Of a stretch of 64,000 bases of DNA, positions 24,591 through 32,312 are shown one piece after another. How positions within the stretch are numbered: position 1 is the stretch's first letter; every line of letters starts with the position of its first letter. Source of the DNA: JAPKZH01 sp963715635. Its GTDB lineage: Bacteria; Acidobacteriota; Aminicenantia; Aminicenantales; UBA4085. The translations under genes were made by a program, and so were the position numbers. The stretch is from NCBI GenBank assembly GCA_963715635.1, contig OY970261.1, positions 2,914,001-2,978,000 on the forward strand, written 5' to 3'. The notes under the pieces were generated by a model. The model was not told the DNA's origin, ran no database searches, and saw only the letters and a list, made by a program, of their open reading frames with translations.

Positions 24591-26675
24591 ATGTCCGACA
24601 AAATTAAAAGAATTCTGATTCCGGCCTTGGTCTCGATATTTCTCTTCTCTTCCGTCCGCCTTCAGGCCGGACCTCCAAAATTCGATCGCGTTCTCTACGG
24701 CGTCTCGTATTACTGGGAGTACATGCCGTACGAACGGCTCGAGAAGGATGTCCAGATGATGGAAAAAGCCGGCATCAACCTCGTCCGGCTGGGCGAATCG
24801 ACGTGGGGCGTCATGGAGCCAAGCGACGGCAAATTCGATTTCGACTGGCTCGAGCGAGTCATCGACCGGCTCCACAAGGCCGGCATCAAGGTCATTCTAG
24901 GCACACCAACATATTCCATTCCAACCTGGCTCTTCAAAAAACATCCGGAAATCCAGGTCAAGCCCATTAACCAGCCCAGGTACGCGTATGGGCTGCGCCA
25001 GATGACCGACCTCACCCATCCCACCTACCGGCGCTATGCAGAACGCATTATCCGGAAGCTTGTCTCCCGCTTCAAAGACCATCCGGCCATTATCGGCTAT
25101 CAATTGGACAACGAGACGCACCCGTCCGGCACGGCGGATACCCATGTCCAGCGTCAGTTCGCCGAGGAGCTCAAGAATAAATTCAAAACGGCCGCTGACC
25201 TCAATAAAGCCTGGGGCTTGAATTACTGGGGGCAGAACATCGCCTCGTTCGATGACCTGCCGCCCCGCGACGGCATCCTCAACCCCGGCTACAAGCTGGA
25301 ATGGGAACGCTTTCAACAGAAGATTGCCGCGGATTTTTTGGGCTGGCAGGCGGCCATCATCCGTGAGCTCAAGCGGCCCGACCAATTCATCACCCATGAT
25401 TTCGCCGGGATTCCGACGGATGTCGACCTTTACGAAATCACCAAAGCCCTCGATATCCCAGCCGTCAATATCTACCACGGCACGCAGGACAGCCTCACCG
25501 GCGAAGAGATCGCTTATTTGGGCGCCTTTGTCCGCTCGCTCCAACAAAGCAACTACCTTGTCACGGAGACAAACGCTCAGACAACCGGCTGGAGCTCGGA
25601 ATATCAGTTCCCGCCTTACGACGGCCAGCTCCGCCTCGCCGCTTTTGCCAATGTCGCCAGCGGCGCCAGCCTCGTCGGCTACTGGCACTGGCATTCGCTC
25701 CATTACGGCCAGGAAACCTACTGGAAGGGCGTTCTGGCCCACGACCTCGAGCCGAACAGGATTTATGGGGAGTTCACCCGTATCGCCCAGGACCTCAAGA
25801 AAGCCGGGCCGGATCTTGTCAATCTAAAAAAGAAGAATAAGGTGGCCATTCTCCATAGCCTGGATTCCATCAACGGCCTGAATTTCATGCCGTTCGATAA
25901 AAACACGAGTTACCACACAATCCTGGGCCAGTTCTTCAGGACATTGTATGACCTGGATGTGGAAGCCGACTTTGTCTTTCCGCAAAACCCGAATTTCGAG
26001 AACTACAGCTTGATTATCGTGCCTCCGCTTTATATCGCAAGCGACGAGTTGCTCAACCGCCTGGCGGCCTATGTAAAAAACGGCGGCCACATTCTCATGG
26101 CGTTTAAGAGCGGGTTCTGCAATGAATATTCGACGGTTCGCTGGGCACTGGCGCCCGGACCTTTGCGAGAGGCGGCCGGCTTTTATTACCAGGAATTTTC
26201 AAACCTGACCAAGCCGCTTGCCCTTAAGGAAGATCCTTTTAAGGCCGGGCCGGAGAACCAGGTCTCGGTCTGGGCAGAATTCATCATACCGGAAAAAGCC
26301 AAACCCTTGGCTTACTATGACCACCCCTTCTTTGGCAAATATCCGGCCGTCACTAGAAATACGTATGGTAAAGGAACGCTCACGTATGAAGGCACGAAGC
26401 TTTCCGATAAGCTCCAGGAAAAGCTCATGCGGGAGATACTGAAGATTGCAGGCATTCCCCTGATGGACCGCAGCCTCCCTGCCCCGTTGAAAGTCAAACA
26501 TGCGGAGTCCGCCGCCGGGGAGTCGCTCCTTTTCTATTTCAACTTTTCCGGCCAGCCTCAGACGTTCATATATGCTTATGAAAACGGCATCGATATTCTG
26601 ACAGGCCAGCCGATCAAAAAAGCCCAGAAGATAACGTTGGCCCCGTGGGATCTTATCATCGTCAAGGTTCGCTAA
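24591..26675 (+). CDS. GH42 beta-galactosidase, exported
   Basis: 694 residues with a Sec signal peptide (IPALVSIFLFSSVRLQAGP). The catalytic (beta/alpha)8 domain spans about 30-400: LVRLGESTWGVMEP, the acid/base in GYQLDNETHP (E175) and the nucleophile in LVTETNAQ (E326). It is followed by a trimerisation/glutamine-amidotransferase-like domain (NYSLIIVPPLYIASDELLNRLAAYVKNGG) and a small C-terminal beta domain. It hydrolyses terminal beta-galactosides; export suggests action on plant- or mucin-derived oligosaccharides in the periplasm. GAGGAGG at 24578-24584 supports the start. It is the last plus-strand gene before the restriction island. Confidence 0.92.
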   Translation: MSDKIKRILIPALVSIFLFSSVRLQAGPPKFDRVLYGVSYYWEYMPYERLEKDVQMMEKAGINLVRLGESTWGVMEPSDGKFDFDWLERVIDRLHKAGIKVILGTPTYSIPTWLFKKHPEIQVKPINQPRYAYGLRQMTDLTHPTYRRYAERIIRKLVSRFKDHPAIIGYQLDNETHPSGTADTHVQRQFAEELKNKFKTAADLNKAWGLNYWGQNIASFDDLPPRDGILNPGYKLEWERFQQKIAADFLGWQAAIIRELKRPDQFITHDFAGIPTDVDLYEITKALDIPAVNIYHGTQDSLTGEEIAYLGAFVRSLQQSNYLVTETNAQTTGWSSEYQFPPYDGQLRLAAFANVASGASLVGYWHWHSLHYGQETYWKGVLAHDLEPNRIYGEFTRIAQDLKKAGPDLVNLKKKNKVAILHSLDSINGLNFMPFDKNTSYHTILGQFFRTLYDLDVEADFVFPQNPNFENYSLIIVPPLYIASDELLNRLAAYVKNGGHILMAFKSGFCNEYSTVRWALAPGPLREAAGFYYQEFSNLTKPLALKEDPFKAGPENQVSVWAEFIIPEKAKPLAYYDHPFFGKYPAVTRNTYGKGTLTYEGTKLSDKLQEKLMREILKIAGIPLMDRSLPAPLKVKHAESAAGESLLFYFNFSGQPQTFIYAYENGIDILTGQPIKKAQKITLAPWDLIIVKVR

Positions 26676-26698
26676 AAGCTGGTGCTTCCGAGCGAAAT

Positions 26699-26724
26699 TT
26701 ATTCGTAGGCTTCAAAAAAAATTT
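26699..26724. repeat. Left copy of a 26-bp direct repeat bounding the restriction island
   Basis: Starts TTATTCGTAGGCTTC and matches 30149-30174 at 24 of 26 positions, same orientation. The right copy is the last eight codons and stop of a resident gene (minus strand, ending FFEAYE). This copy still encodes FFEAYE plus stop with no gene in front of it. It reads as the displaced 3' end of that gene, i.e. one end of an inserted element. Confidence 0.8.
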
Positions 26725-26855
26725 GGTCCATGGTCGTTTCTGATGGCAGCTATTTTTAATTTGCCGAGCTGCATTGTTGTTAGCCTTTAAACTGCGCCAT
26801 CCAACGCGGCGGCGCAGGGGACGCTATTAGCAGTTCGTTTAAGCCGATTGTTGGC
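26725..26855 (-). other. Structured region downstream of the methyltransferase, possibly attC-like
   Basis: On the minus strand, directly after the methyltransferase stop, lies a stretch with CTGCGCC/GGCGCAG (26792-26798 with 26811-26817) forming a perfect 7-bp stem around a 12-nt loop holding GTTGGAT. Further on, GGCTAACAACA is followed by ATGCAGC (26768-26774) pairing with GCTGCCAT (26743-26750) with one bulged base. A 7-nt GTTRRRY core, a RYYYAAC-like partner and arms with an extrahelical base are features of integron attC sites, but the set here is incomplete. It may also simply be a transcription-end structure. Confidence 0.3.
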
Positions 26856-27764
26856 CTAATCTAACTTTTTCTTCGCCGGTCGGACTTGGTAAAGTTCCTG
26901 ATCCTCTCTTACAAGGTGCGCGCGTTCTGTGGTTGCCTTCTCAAAGATCAAGGTTGCATTTGGAAAAAGTTCGGTAGTTTCAGCCTTTAAATATCGTGCT
27001 GCCATTCGGCAATATTCTGGCTCTATTTCAACACCGACGCTGTTCCGCCCTGTTCTGAGGGCACCAATCATTGTCGTGCCTGATCCACAGAATGGATCAA
27101 GCACTGTATCGCCCGTGAAAGAGAACATGCGGACAAGACGCTTAGCCAACTCCAATGGGAATGGGGCAGGGTGCTGTTTGGTTGACGCTCCCGGAATGTT
27201 CCATATCTGTTGGAACCAACGGTCAAACTCATCCTTTGAAATCCTACTGGTATCTCGCTGAGCTTCAGACGGTTTCCGGTATCCTCCCGGTTTTCGCTGC
27301 ATGAGGATGAATTCCATGTCGTTCTTAATAATAGCATTCGGTTCATACGGCTTGCCTAGGAATTTGGAGCCGTTGACCACCTCGTAGGAAGCATTGGCGA
27401 TTTTATGCCAGATGATTGGATTCAGATTGTCAAAGCCGATTCGCCGGCAGATCACACAGATGTCTGCGTGGAGCGGGAATACCAGGTGGCGTCCAAAATC
27501 GCGTCTGGCCACGCATACGTCACCGACCACGCACACCAGCCGGCCTCCTGGGACAAGGACACGAAAGACTTGCTTCCAGACCTTCTCAAGTTCCCTCAGA
27601 AAGGTCTCGTAGTCTTGAATATGTCCCATCTGATCAGGATTTTCTTTGTAGCGTTTGAGATTCCAATATGGTGGTGAGGTAACAACGAGATGTACCGATT
27701 CATTATCCAAAAAGGACAAATCCCGCGCATCGCCATTGATAAGCTTATGGACCGTTAACGACAT
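26856..27764 (-). CDS. Type II DNA methyltransferase (TSPPY, beta class)
   Basis: 302 residues from the ATG at 27764; a TTG four codons earlier is less likely. Motif IV TSPPYWNL is at 29-36 and motif I DPFCGSGTT at 223-231, i.e. catalytic motif first, the beta-class order. TSPPYW is typical of N4-cytosine enzymes, though N6-adenine cannot be excluded. The start lies 5 bp after the restriction gene stop, so it is the partner of the PaeR7I-like nuclease and must protect CTCGAG sites. It does not resemble the larger gamma-type adenine methylase I remember for PaeR7I/XhoI, so partners have been exchanged. Base composition is similar to the rest of the island. Confidence 0.9.
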   Translation of the reverse strand: MSLTVHKLINGDARDLSFLDNESVHLVVTSPPYWNLKRYKENPDQMGHIQDYETFLRELEKVWKQVFRVLVPGGRLVCVVGDVCVARRDFGRHLVFPLHADICVICRRIGFDNLNPIIWHKIANASYEVVNGSKFLGKPYEPNAIIKNDMEFILMQRKPGGYRKPSEAQRDTSRISKDEFDRWFQQIWNIPGASTKQHPAPFPLELAKRLVRMFSFTGDTVLDPFCGSGTTMIGALRTGRNSVGVEIEPEYCRMAARYLKAETTELFPNATLIFEKATTERAHLVREDQELYQVRPAKKKLD

Positions 27765-27768
27765 GGTT

Positions 27769-28500
27769 TCACACAAAAGTCGTCACATGAGCAACCAGCC
27801 TCTTTGCGAATCGCTCCATGGACAGGTCATCTGCCGGTGTTTTATAGGCGCCGTTAAGACCGGCAAGGCTGGATGAAGTGATGAAGGCAGACACTGTATA
27901 GTGCCTTTCTAATACAAGCTTCCGGCAAAAAAGTTCATAACGGCGCATGTATGAGGCACCGACAAAATCCGGGAAGACCTTAAAATGAGGTTCCTGTACG
28001 CCAACGGGACGATTGGATGCATCGCAGTCCTCAAGCATGAAGAAGTAGCCCAGGAACGGTTGTGGACTCTCAAGGTAAGCTTTTTCGCGGAAGGCTGTCC
28101 AGAGATCAAGGGCGCTGCCAATTGCTTCTTCCGTCCGATTGTTGAAGTTATTGCCAAAAGAAGGGCCGACTTGGGATTTAGCTTCGATAGCGGCGATCAT
28201 TGTCCGTTTGCGAACAACGAGGAGATCCCATTCTTTGGTTGGTCTGAAGAAGCCAGGAAGTTCTACGGCCTTCTTTCTGAAGATGTAGCGACTAGGGATT
28301 CCGGCCTGTGTGACAAGTTCCGTGAAAAGGACAATGAAACCATCCATCTGCGCACCACCAGTGACGGCACTACGCAACCCCTGATCTGCCCTGCCACTTG
28401 CTTCCTGTCTTTTTCGTTGCGTGGCCCTTGTTTGCCAGTAGTGGGCAACCGCCTTGGCAGTACGCTCAGTCATGTTTTTTGTAATCTCGTGATTATTCAT
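27769..28500 (-). CDS. PaeR7I/XhoI-family type II restriction endonuclease (predicted CTCGAG)
   Basis: 243 residues, the family's usual length. Landmarks: AVAHYWQTRATQRKRQ near the N terminus, AVTGGAQMDGF, LPGFFRPTKEWDLLVV, then AAIEAKSQVGPSFGNNFNNRTEEAIGSALDLW. The PD-(D/E)xK centre is D92 ... E106-A-K108. The GPSFGNNFNNR block and YFFMLEDC with EPHFKVFPDF are strong PaeR7I marks. The expected target is CTCGAG, cut after the first C. Such sites are common in this window (for example 4543, 4780, 8720, 12153, 14767, 22411, 22432, 23101), so the host depends on methylation. Lies between the HTH-M78 gene and the methyltransferase, all minus strand. Confidence 0.93.
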   Translation of the reverse strand: MNNHEITKNMTERTAKAVAHYWQTRATQRKRQEASGRADQGLRSAVTGGAQMDGFIVLFTELVTQAGIPSRYIFRKKAVELPGFFRPTKEWDLLVVRKRTMIAAIEAKSQVGPSFGNNFNNRTEEAIGSALDLWTAFREKAYLESPQPFLGYFFMLEDCDASNRPVGVQEPHFKVFPDFVGASYMRRYELFCRKLVLERHYTVSAFITSSSLAGLNGAYKTPADDLSMERFAKRLVAHVTTFV

Positions 28501-28589
28501 TCCGCTAGAAGTTTATCAGATTCGTCTACTATATTCCAGAAACCGACGGCATCGAACTCAGCTACCCGGCAATTCTGCGTGCTCAACTA

Positions 28590-29660
28590 TCACTGTACGG
28601 CAACTTCGCGACCAAGACAAGCCTCGGGGAGTTCACCGACGGAGATTCCGGACAGTTCGGCCGCTCGAGCTGGAGAAACCAGGTCTTCAGCAACCGCCTG
28701 GATAGCCAGACGTTTCAACCGACTGGACATCTCCTCCGGCAACGGCTCCCCTGGTTCGCGTATATGCCAGCTTTGCGCCCGGAAAAAGCGAAATAGGCTT
28801 GCGGCATATCCTTTGGTTATTATCCCCAGGTCTTTAGCTCGATAGATCCATTCCTGAATGCTCATGCCGTATTTCCTCTTCAGAGTGAAGAGTTCAGTCA
28901 GCTCGAGTTTATGCCGCTTCTCACCAAGCTCACGACGGGCAACAACATCGGGGACAAGAAAGGCGCCGGAAAAGCGCCGCGCGGCTTTTTCAGCATCAAG
29001 CCCTTTTACGGGTTTCATCACCAGATGCCCGAGTTCATGGGCGAGACTCGATCGTTGGCGGTCGCCCGAAAGCCTAGCTTTAACGACGATTACAGGAATA
29101 TCGTTATTGGCCCAGCAAGAGAACCCATCAAATTTCCCTTCTTCGCCTGGCCATTGGAAGATCTTTATGCCCCTATCCTCTAGCAGTTCAGTCATGTTCT
29201 CAATAGGGGCCAGGCCCAAGCTCAAACGGGAACGTATGTTCTTGGCCAAGGTCTCTATGTCCTCTAGACGTTCGATAGCTAGGAGATTCTCAGGGGAGTA
29301 AAGAAATTGGGCAAAGCGCCTTGGGGGGAAAAATGATTCGAGCTCCAGCCACCTTTCAATGCGGTCTTTGACCTGGGCCCGAATCGCCGCTAGATTCCGT
29401 TTTCCAAGCCCGCTGCGTTTCCGACAGGCGAGTTCGCTTAAAGTGACGAGGCTACTTGATGGCCTAAAAAAATAGTCGACGGTCACCCCAATGGCACGGG
29501 CTATCGCCATAAGGACTTCTGACCGCGGAATGTCCAGCCCGTTTTCATATTTATAGAGGGCTTGTCGAGTTACGATTCCTCCCGCGGCCCCAGCGAGAGT
29601 CGCCAGAGACCATCCCCGGGCCTTTCTTGCCTGTTGCAGCCGATCTCCTAGCAGGCTCAT
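28590..29660 (-). CDS. HTH (XRE) regulator fused to an M78 (ImmA/IrrE) peptidase
   Basis: 356 residues with GAGGAGA upstream of the ATG. Residues 5-65 are an XRE helix-turn-helix (LQQARKARGWSLATLAGAAGG...YENGLDIPRSEVLMAIARAIG). Residues 140-290 are the M78 peptidase with SSLAHELGHLVM (H208, E209, H212). The C-terminal 60 residues hold a second small helical region (AAELSGISVGEL) resembling an HTH. Proteins of this type cleave repressors or act as antitoxin-like regulators in mobile elements. Here it is first in an operon with the restriction and modification genes and probably times their expression, the role of C proteins in other systems. That function is inferred from position. Confidence 0.88.
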   Translation of the reverse strand: MSLLGDRLQQARKARGWSLATLAGAAGGIVTRQALYKYENGLDIPRSEVLMAIARAIGVTVDYFFRPSSSLVTLSELACRKRSGLGKRNLAAIRAQVKDRIERWLELESFFPPRRFAQFLYSPENLLAIERLEDIETLAKNIRSRLSLGLAPIENMTELLEDRGIKIFQWPGEEGKFDGFSCWANNDIPVIVVKARLSGDRQRSSLAHELGHLVMKPVKGLDAEKAARRFSGAFLVPDVVARRELGEKRHKLELTELFTLKRKYGMSIQEWIYRAKDLGIITKGYAASLFRFFRAQSWHIREPGEPLPEEMSSRLKRLAIQAVAEDLVSPARAAELSGISVGELPEACLGREVAVQ

Positions 29661-29680
29661 TTTTTTCTCCTCGGTTTACA

Positions 29681-29709
29681 TATATAATATATATTATGAT
29701 ATTTGTCAA
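29681..29709 (-). promoter_or_regulatory. Promoter of the restriction operon with a palindromic operator
   Basis: Read on the minus strand, TTGACA (29709-29704), 17 bp, TATATA (29686-29681). A perfect 14-bp palindrome, ATAATAT/ATATTAT (29684-29697), overlaps the -10 region. It lies 21 bp before the HTH-M78 start, the right place for autoregulation by that protein. Confidence 0.6.
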
Positions 29710-29808
29710 CCGATTTTTATTTCGACTTTCCCTTTTCTCCATTGTGAAAAATTATTCTCCCCGACAACGGAAGCTGTCAAGAAGAGACGAAGAAAGCGTG
29801 TTTGGGCT

Positions 29809-30042
29809 CTATTTGCCCTGTGCCCTTCTCTCGAGAACAATGACTATTCTAAATAACGAATTACAGATTACGCCCAGAAAGCTAGCAAGAGCCAGCAGAA
29901 CCCAAAAGGTGGGCGTAAAACCACCCCATGACACTCCTAAAACCGCCGTCACAAGGCCGACGATCAACAGGGCAACCCCAAGAATACGAAGGAAAAAAAT
30001 CCAGCCTGATCGCGCGGTCAACGCCAATAACTTTTCTATCAT
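29809..30042 (-). CDS. Small two-helix membrane protein in the restriction island
   Basis: 77 residues from the ATG at 30042 (GAGGAGG seven bases upstream). Basic N terminus, two hydrophobic helices (FFLRILGVALLIVGLVTAVLGV and PTFWVLLALASFLGVICNSLF) joined by SWGGF, and a basic tail ending ERRAQGK. No family recognised. It is the first gene inside the right border repeat, same strand as the restriction operon but separated by 150 bp. Small inner-membrane proteins occur in many defence islands, but nothing here proves such a role. Confidence 0.6.
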   Translation of the reverse strand: MIEKLLALTARSGWIFFLRILGVALLIVGLVTAVLGVSWGGFTPTFWVLLALASFLGVICNSLFRIVIVLERRAQGK

Positions 30043-30148
30043 AGTCAAGCCTCCTCTCGTCTCTTAATACTCCCCCATCCTCCTCTAATCTATATTGTCT
30101 AGAGAGAGGATTTCAATTCGCCCTTGGCTTAAGGCTTCCAGCCTGGAC

Positions 30149-30174
30149 TTATTCGTAGGCTTCGAAAAAGATTT
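30149..30174. repeat. Right copy of the 26-bp direct repeat
   Basis: TTATTCGTAGGCTTC followed by an A-rich tail; identical to 26699-26724 except at two positions. It is formed by the last eight codons and stop of the membrane protein gene at 30149-30490. Integration at the 3' end of a gene with duplication of that end is typical of site-specific elements. Confidence 0.8.
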
Positions 30175-30490
30175 CGAAGAGCGGAGGGAAGGTCCCGATG
30201 AGCCCGATGATGATCAGGATTAGGGCGATCGTAAAAATTTTCTTGAAGTCCACATCTCGGCTCTTCCACATTTGATGAAAGACGATCCAGGCCACAAGCC
30301 AGACGGCTACGGCAATGATCGTCTGCCCGCTGAGCGGTCCTGTCGGGACATAGAATGAAAAGACTCGCCTGATCGCCTCGCTCGAAGCCTTGAGCGTTGT
30401 CAAGACTCCTAGAATGCAGCTGCCTATCCCTGCCGCGAGCACGGCCGCAGCCGCCGCGCCGTTATAAATAGCGGAATGGACTTTGTTCAT
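30149..30490 (-). CDS. Three-helix membrane protein, function unknown
   Basis: 113 residues from the ATG at 30490 (AAAGGAG seven bases upstream). Three predicted helices: AAAAAVLAAGIGSCILGVLTTL, TIIAVAVWLVAWIVFHQMW and IFTIALILIIIGLIGTFPPLF. The protein ends FEIFFEAYE. A single His (FHQMW) lies at a membrane boundary. It begins 14 bp after the gene at 30504-31034 and is surely cotranscribed with it. I do not recognise the family; the pair looks like small subunits of a membrane complex. Its 3' end is the border repeat of the restriction island. Confidence 0.7.
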   Translation of the reverse strand: MNKVHSAIYNGAAAAAVLAAGIGSCILGVLTTLKASSEAIRRVFSFYVPTGPLSGQTIIAVAVWLVAWIVFHQMWKSRDVDFKKIFTIALILIIIGLIGTFPPLFEIFFEAYE

Positions 30491-30503
30491 CGCCTTGCTC
30501 CTT

Positions 30504-31034
30504 TCACCGCACCGGCGCGATTTTCGTGACGAGCGCTCCCAGGAACCCGGAGACCGCGGACGCCGCAAAGGCGATCATCAAGAAAACCATCAAGGCTTTG
30601 CGCACTCGCGGCTCCTCGAAGAGTTTTTCCCGGTAGCGGCCGAAAATGAAAGTCACGACCGTCAACAGGATCGGGACGAACCAGGCCAGGTGCTCTTTCC
30701 ATTCCATGCCGTAATCCTCCCAGAATCCAAAGCCCGGCTTGGACAGCAGGTAGGCCATGGGATATTGAGTCAGGTCGGCGCCGGCCGGAGGCATTGCCCT
30801 GTACCAAGCATACGGAAAATAGGTCCCCAGAATGACGGTCATCCAGGCCAAGCCCGTCAGAAGGATAAGGTAAGTAAAAAAGCTGCGGATCTGTCTATCC
30901 GTAGCCGCCGCTTCAAGCCGGTTGGGCCGAAGGTTCCAGAAGCCGATGATGACGCCGGAAAACCCCAGGAGCAACAGCCCTCCCAGGACCATGCCATGGA
31001 CGATCGTCCAGACCTCACGCCATGTAAACGTCAT
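30504..31034 (-). CDS. Four-helix membrane protein, function unknown
   Basis: 176 residues with AAGGAGGGG upstream. Helices: VWTIVHGMVLGGLLLLGFSGVIIGFW, SFFTYLILLTGLAWMTVILGTYF, EHLAWFVPILLTVVTFIFG and ALMVFLMIAFAASAVSGFLGALV. A loop of about 45 residues rich in Pro, Tyr and Trp (PYAWYRAMPPAGADLTQYP) separates helix 2 from helix 3. Histidines in helix 1 and at the start of helix 3 could bind a b-type haem, a speculation from their placement alone. Operon with the three-helix protein behind it. Confidence 0.65.
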   Translation of the reverse strand: MTFTWREVWTIVHGMVLGGLLLLGFSGVIIGFWNLRPNRLEAAATDRQIRSFFTYLILLTGLAWMTVILGTYFPYAWYRAMPPAGADLTQYPMAYLLSKPGFGFWEDYGMEWKEHLAWFVPILLTVVTFIFGRYREKLFEEPRVRKALMVFLMIAFAASAVSGFLGALVTKIAPVR

Positions 31035-31063
31035 GTCTTGTCCCCTCCTTAAAGCTCGTCGAT

Positions 31064-32293
31064 CTATTTTTTCAGAAACGCGCTCTTGATCTCAGCCAGG
31101 CCGACGCCGAGCGCTTGGCGGGCAATTTGATCCAGGGCCTTCTCCTTGCCCTGAAAATGAATGGTCGTATGAACATGCCCGAGCGTCTCGCCGGGCTTGA
31201 GCGCCGCGGCGGGAGAAGAGGACTCGAGCTCGTAAAACGGGCCGAGGGGCTTGGCGCCGGGCGCGGACGGGCCGTCGTTGTAGCTGTTCACGACATCCCC
31301 GCCGAAGGGCTTGTCTTGGATCTGCCACATGGAATTCACGTAGTCCATGGCATTGTCAGGGATGGTCAGATGGGCGATCGTCAGCACTTTGTTCGCCGCA
31401 TCATAGCTTCCCAAAAACGGCTTGACCCGCCTTGGCGAGATGCCGATCTTGCTGCGATATTTTCCGTCGCCGCTGAAGAAAAGCAGGCCGTCCTTGATGA
31501 CCAGGCGGTCGGCCGGCACCTTGCCGAAGTAGGCATCGTTCACGACCGGGCCGAATTCGGCTTCAGGTCCCGGCTTGAAGGGGATGACAATCGTTGTGGA
31601 CGGAGAGGGGTTGAACATGCCCAAGATCCAGATGGAGAGGAGCCCCGTGTCCTTGGTCCATTCCTTGGCGCCGGTGTTCGTAATTTTATTGTCCGACTGG
31701 TAGGCGACCATCTTGACGCCATTGGGCAATCCAATCCCGAGGGCCTCCACGTCCTTTGTATCGAGCAGCCCGACCAGGCGGTTCAGTTCCAAGTCGAACT
31801 CGGTCTCGGAATAGTTGACGAGATGGATCGTTTTTTTGAAGTGGATGAGGTCCGCCGCCCGAGAAACGATATCGTAGGTCCCTTCGTTAATCGGCGGCGG
31901 GGTGAACCAGTTGTCCAGGTTGAACGCTGCCCCTTTCTTGAAGAAGATCGAAAACTGTCCGCCCTCCGGGCCCAACCAAAAGCGGTCCTCGCCGCCGAAA
32001 GCGTTCATGTGGACGTTGTTCTGCTTGGAAGCGATGAACTCGCGGTTAATCCAGCCAAAGCTCAACCCTTCGGGTCCGCCCGCGGTGCTGGTCATCACCC
32101 GGCCCTGCAGGTCGGGATTGACCGCGATCTGCGCTTGTCCGCTTCCATCGGAGAGCACGACAACCTGAGTGTGCTGTTTCAAAAAGGCAACATCATCCTT
32201 GAACATGATGCCTTTGGATTCCTCCTTGGCTGCTTTTCCGCAGCCGGCCGCCAAAGACATGACGAGCGATAGTGCCAAGATTGAATATTTCAT
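31064..32293 (-). CDS. Mutarotase-like secreted lipoprotein (DUF6786-like)
   Basis: 409 residues; signal peptide with lipobox LAAGC (Cys18). The mature protein is all-beta, with NPDLQGRVMTSTAGGPEGLSFGWINREFI and GGEDRFWLGPEGGQFSIFF near the N terminus and GHVHTTIHFQGKEKALDQIARQALG near the C terminus. The pattern, including the FGGEDRFWLGPEG block, suggests a galactose-mutarotase-like supersandwich as in the DUF6786 family; the DUF number is from memory. No enzyme activity can be assigned. It follows the glutaminase-like gene on the same strand (19 bp), so both may act on extracytoplasmic glycans or peptides. Confidence 0.6.
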   Translation of the reverse strand: MKYSILALSLVMSLAAGCGKAAKEESKGIMFKDDVAFLKQHTQVVVLSDGSGQAQIAVNPDLQGRVMTSTAGGPEGLSFGWINREFIASKQNNVHMNAFGGEDRFWLGPEGGQFSIFFKKGAAFNLDNWFTPPPINEGTYDIVSRAADLIHFKKTIHLVNYSETEFDLELNRLVGLLDTKDVEALGIGLPNGVKMVAYQSDNKITNTGAKEWTKDTGLLSIWILGMFNPSPSTTIVIPFKPGPEAEFGPVVNDAYFGKVPADRLVIKDGLLFFSGDGKYRSKIGISPRRVKPFLGSYDAANKVLTIAHLTIPDNAMDYVNSMWQIQDKPFGGDVVNSYNDGPSAPGAKPLGPFYELESSSPAAALKPGETLGHVHTTIHFQGKEKALDQIARQALGVGLAEIKSAFLKK

Positions 32294-32312
32294 AGCGCCT
32301 CCTGCTTATTTG

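Noticed and set aside
27769..28500. Restriction gene considered as type IV or Mrr-like
   Set aside because: The GPSFGNNFNNR and RPTKEWDLLVV blocks and length fit PaeR7I/XhoI, and a methyltransferase gene follows directly.
31115..32272. 385-codon open frame on the plus strand
   Set aside because: Antisense shadow of the lipoprotein gene at 31064-32293; no ribosome site or family match.
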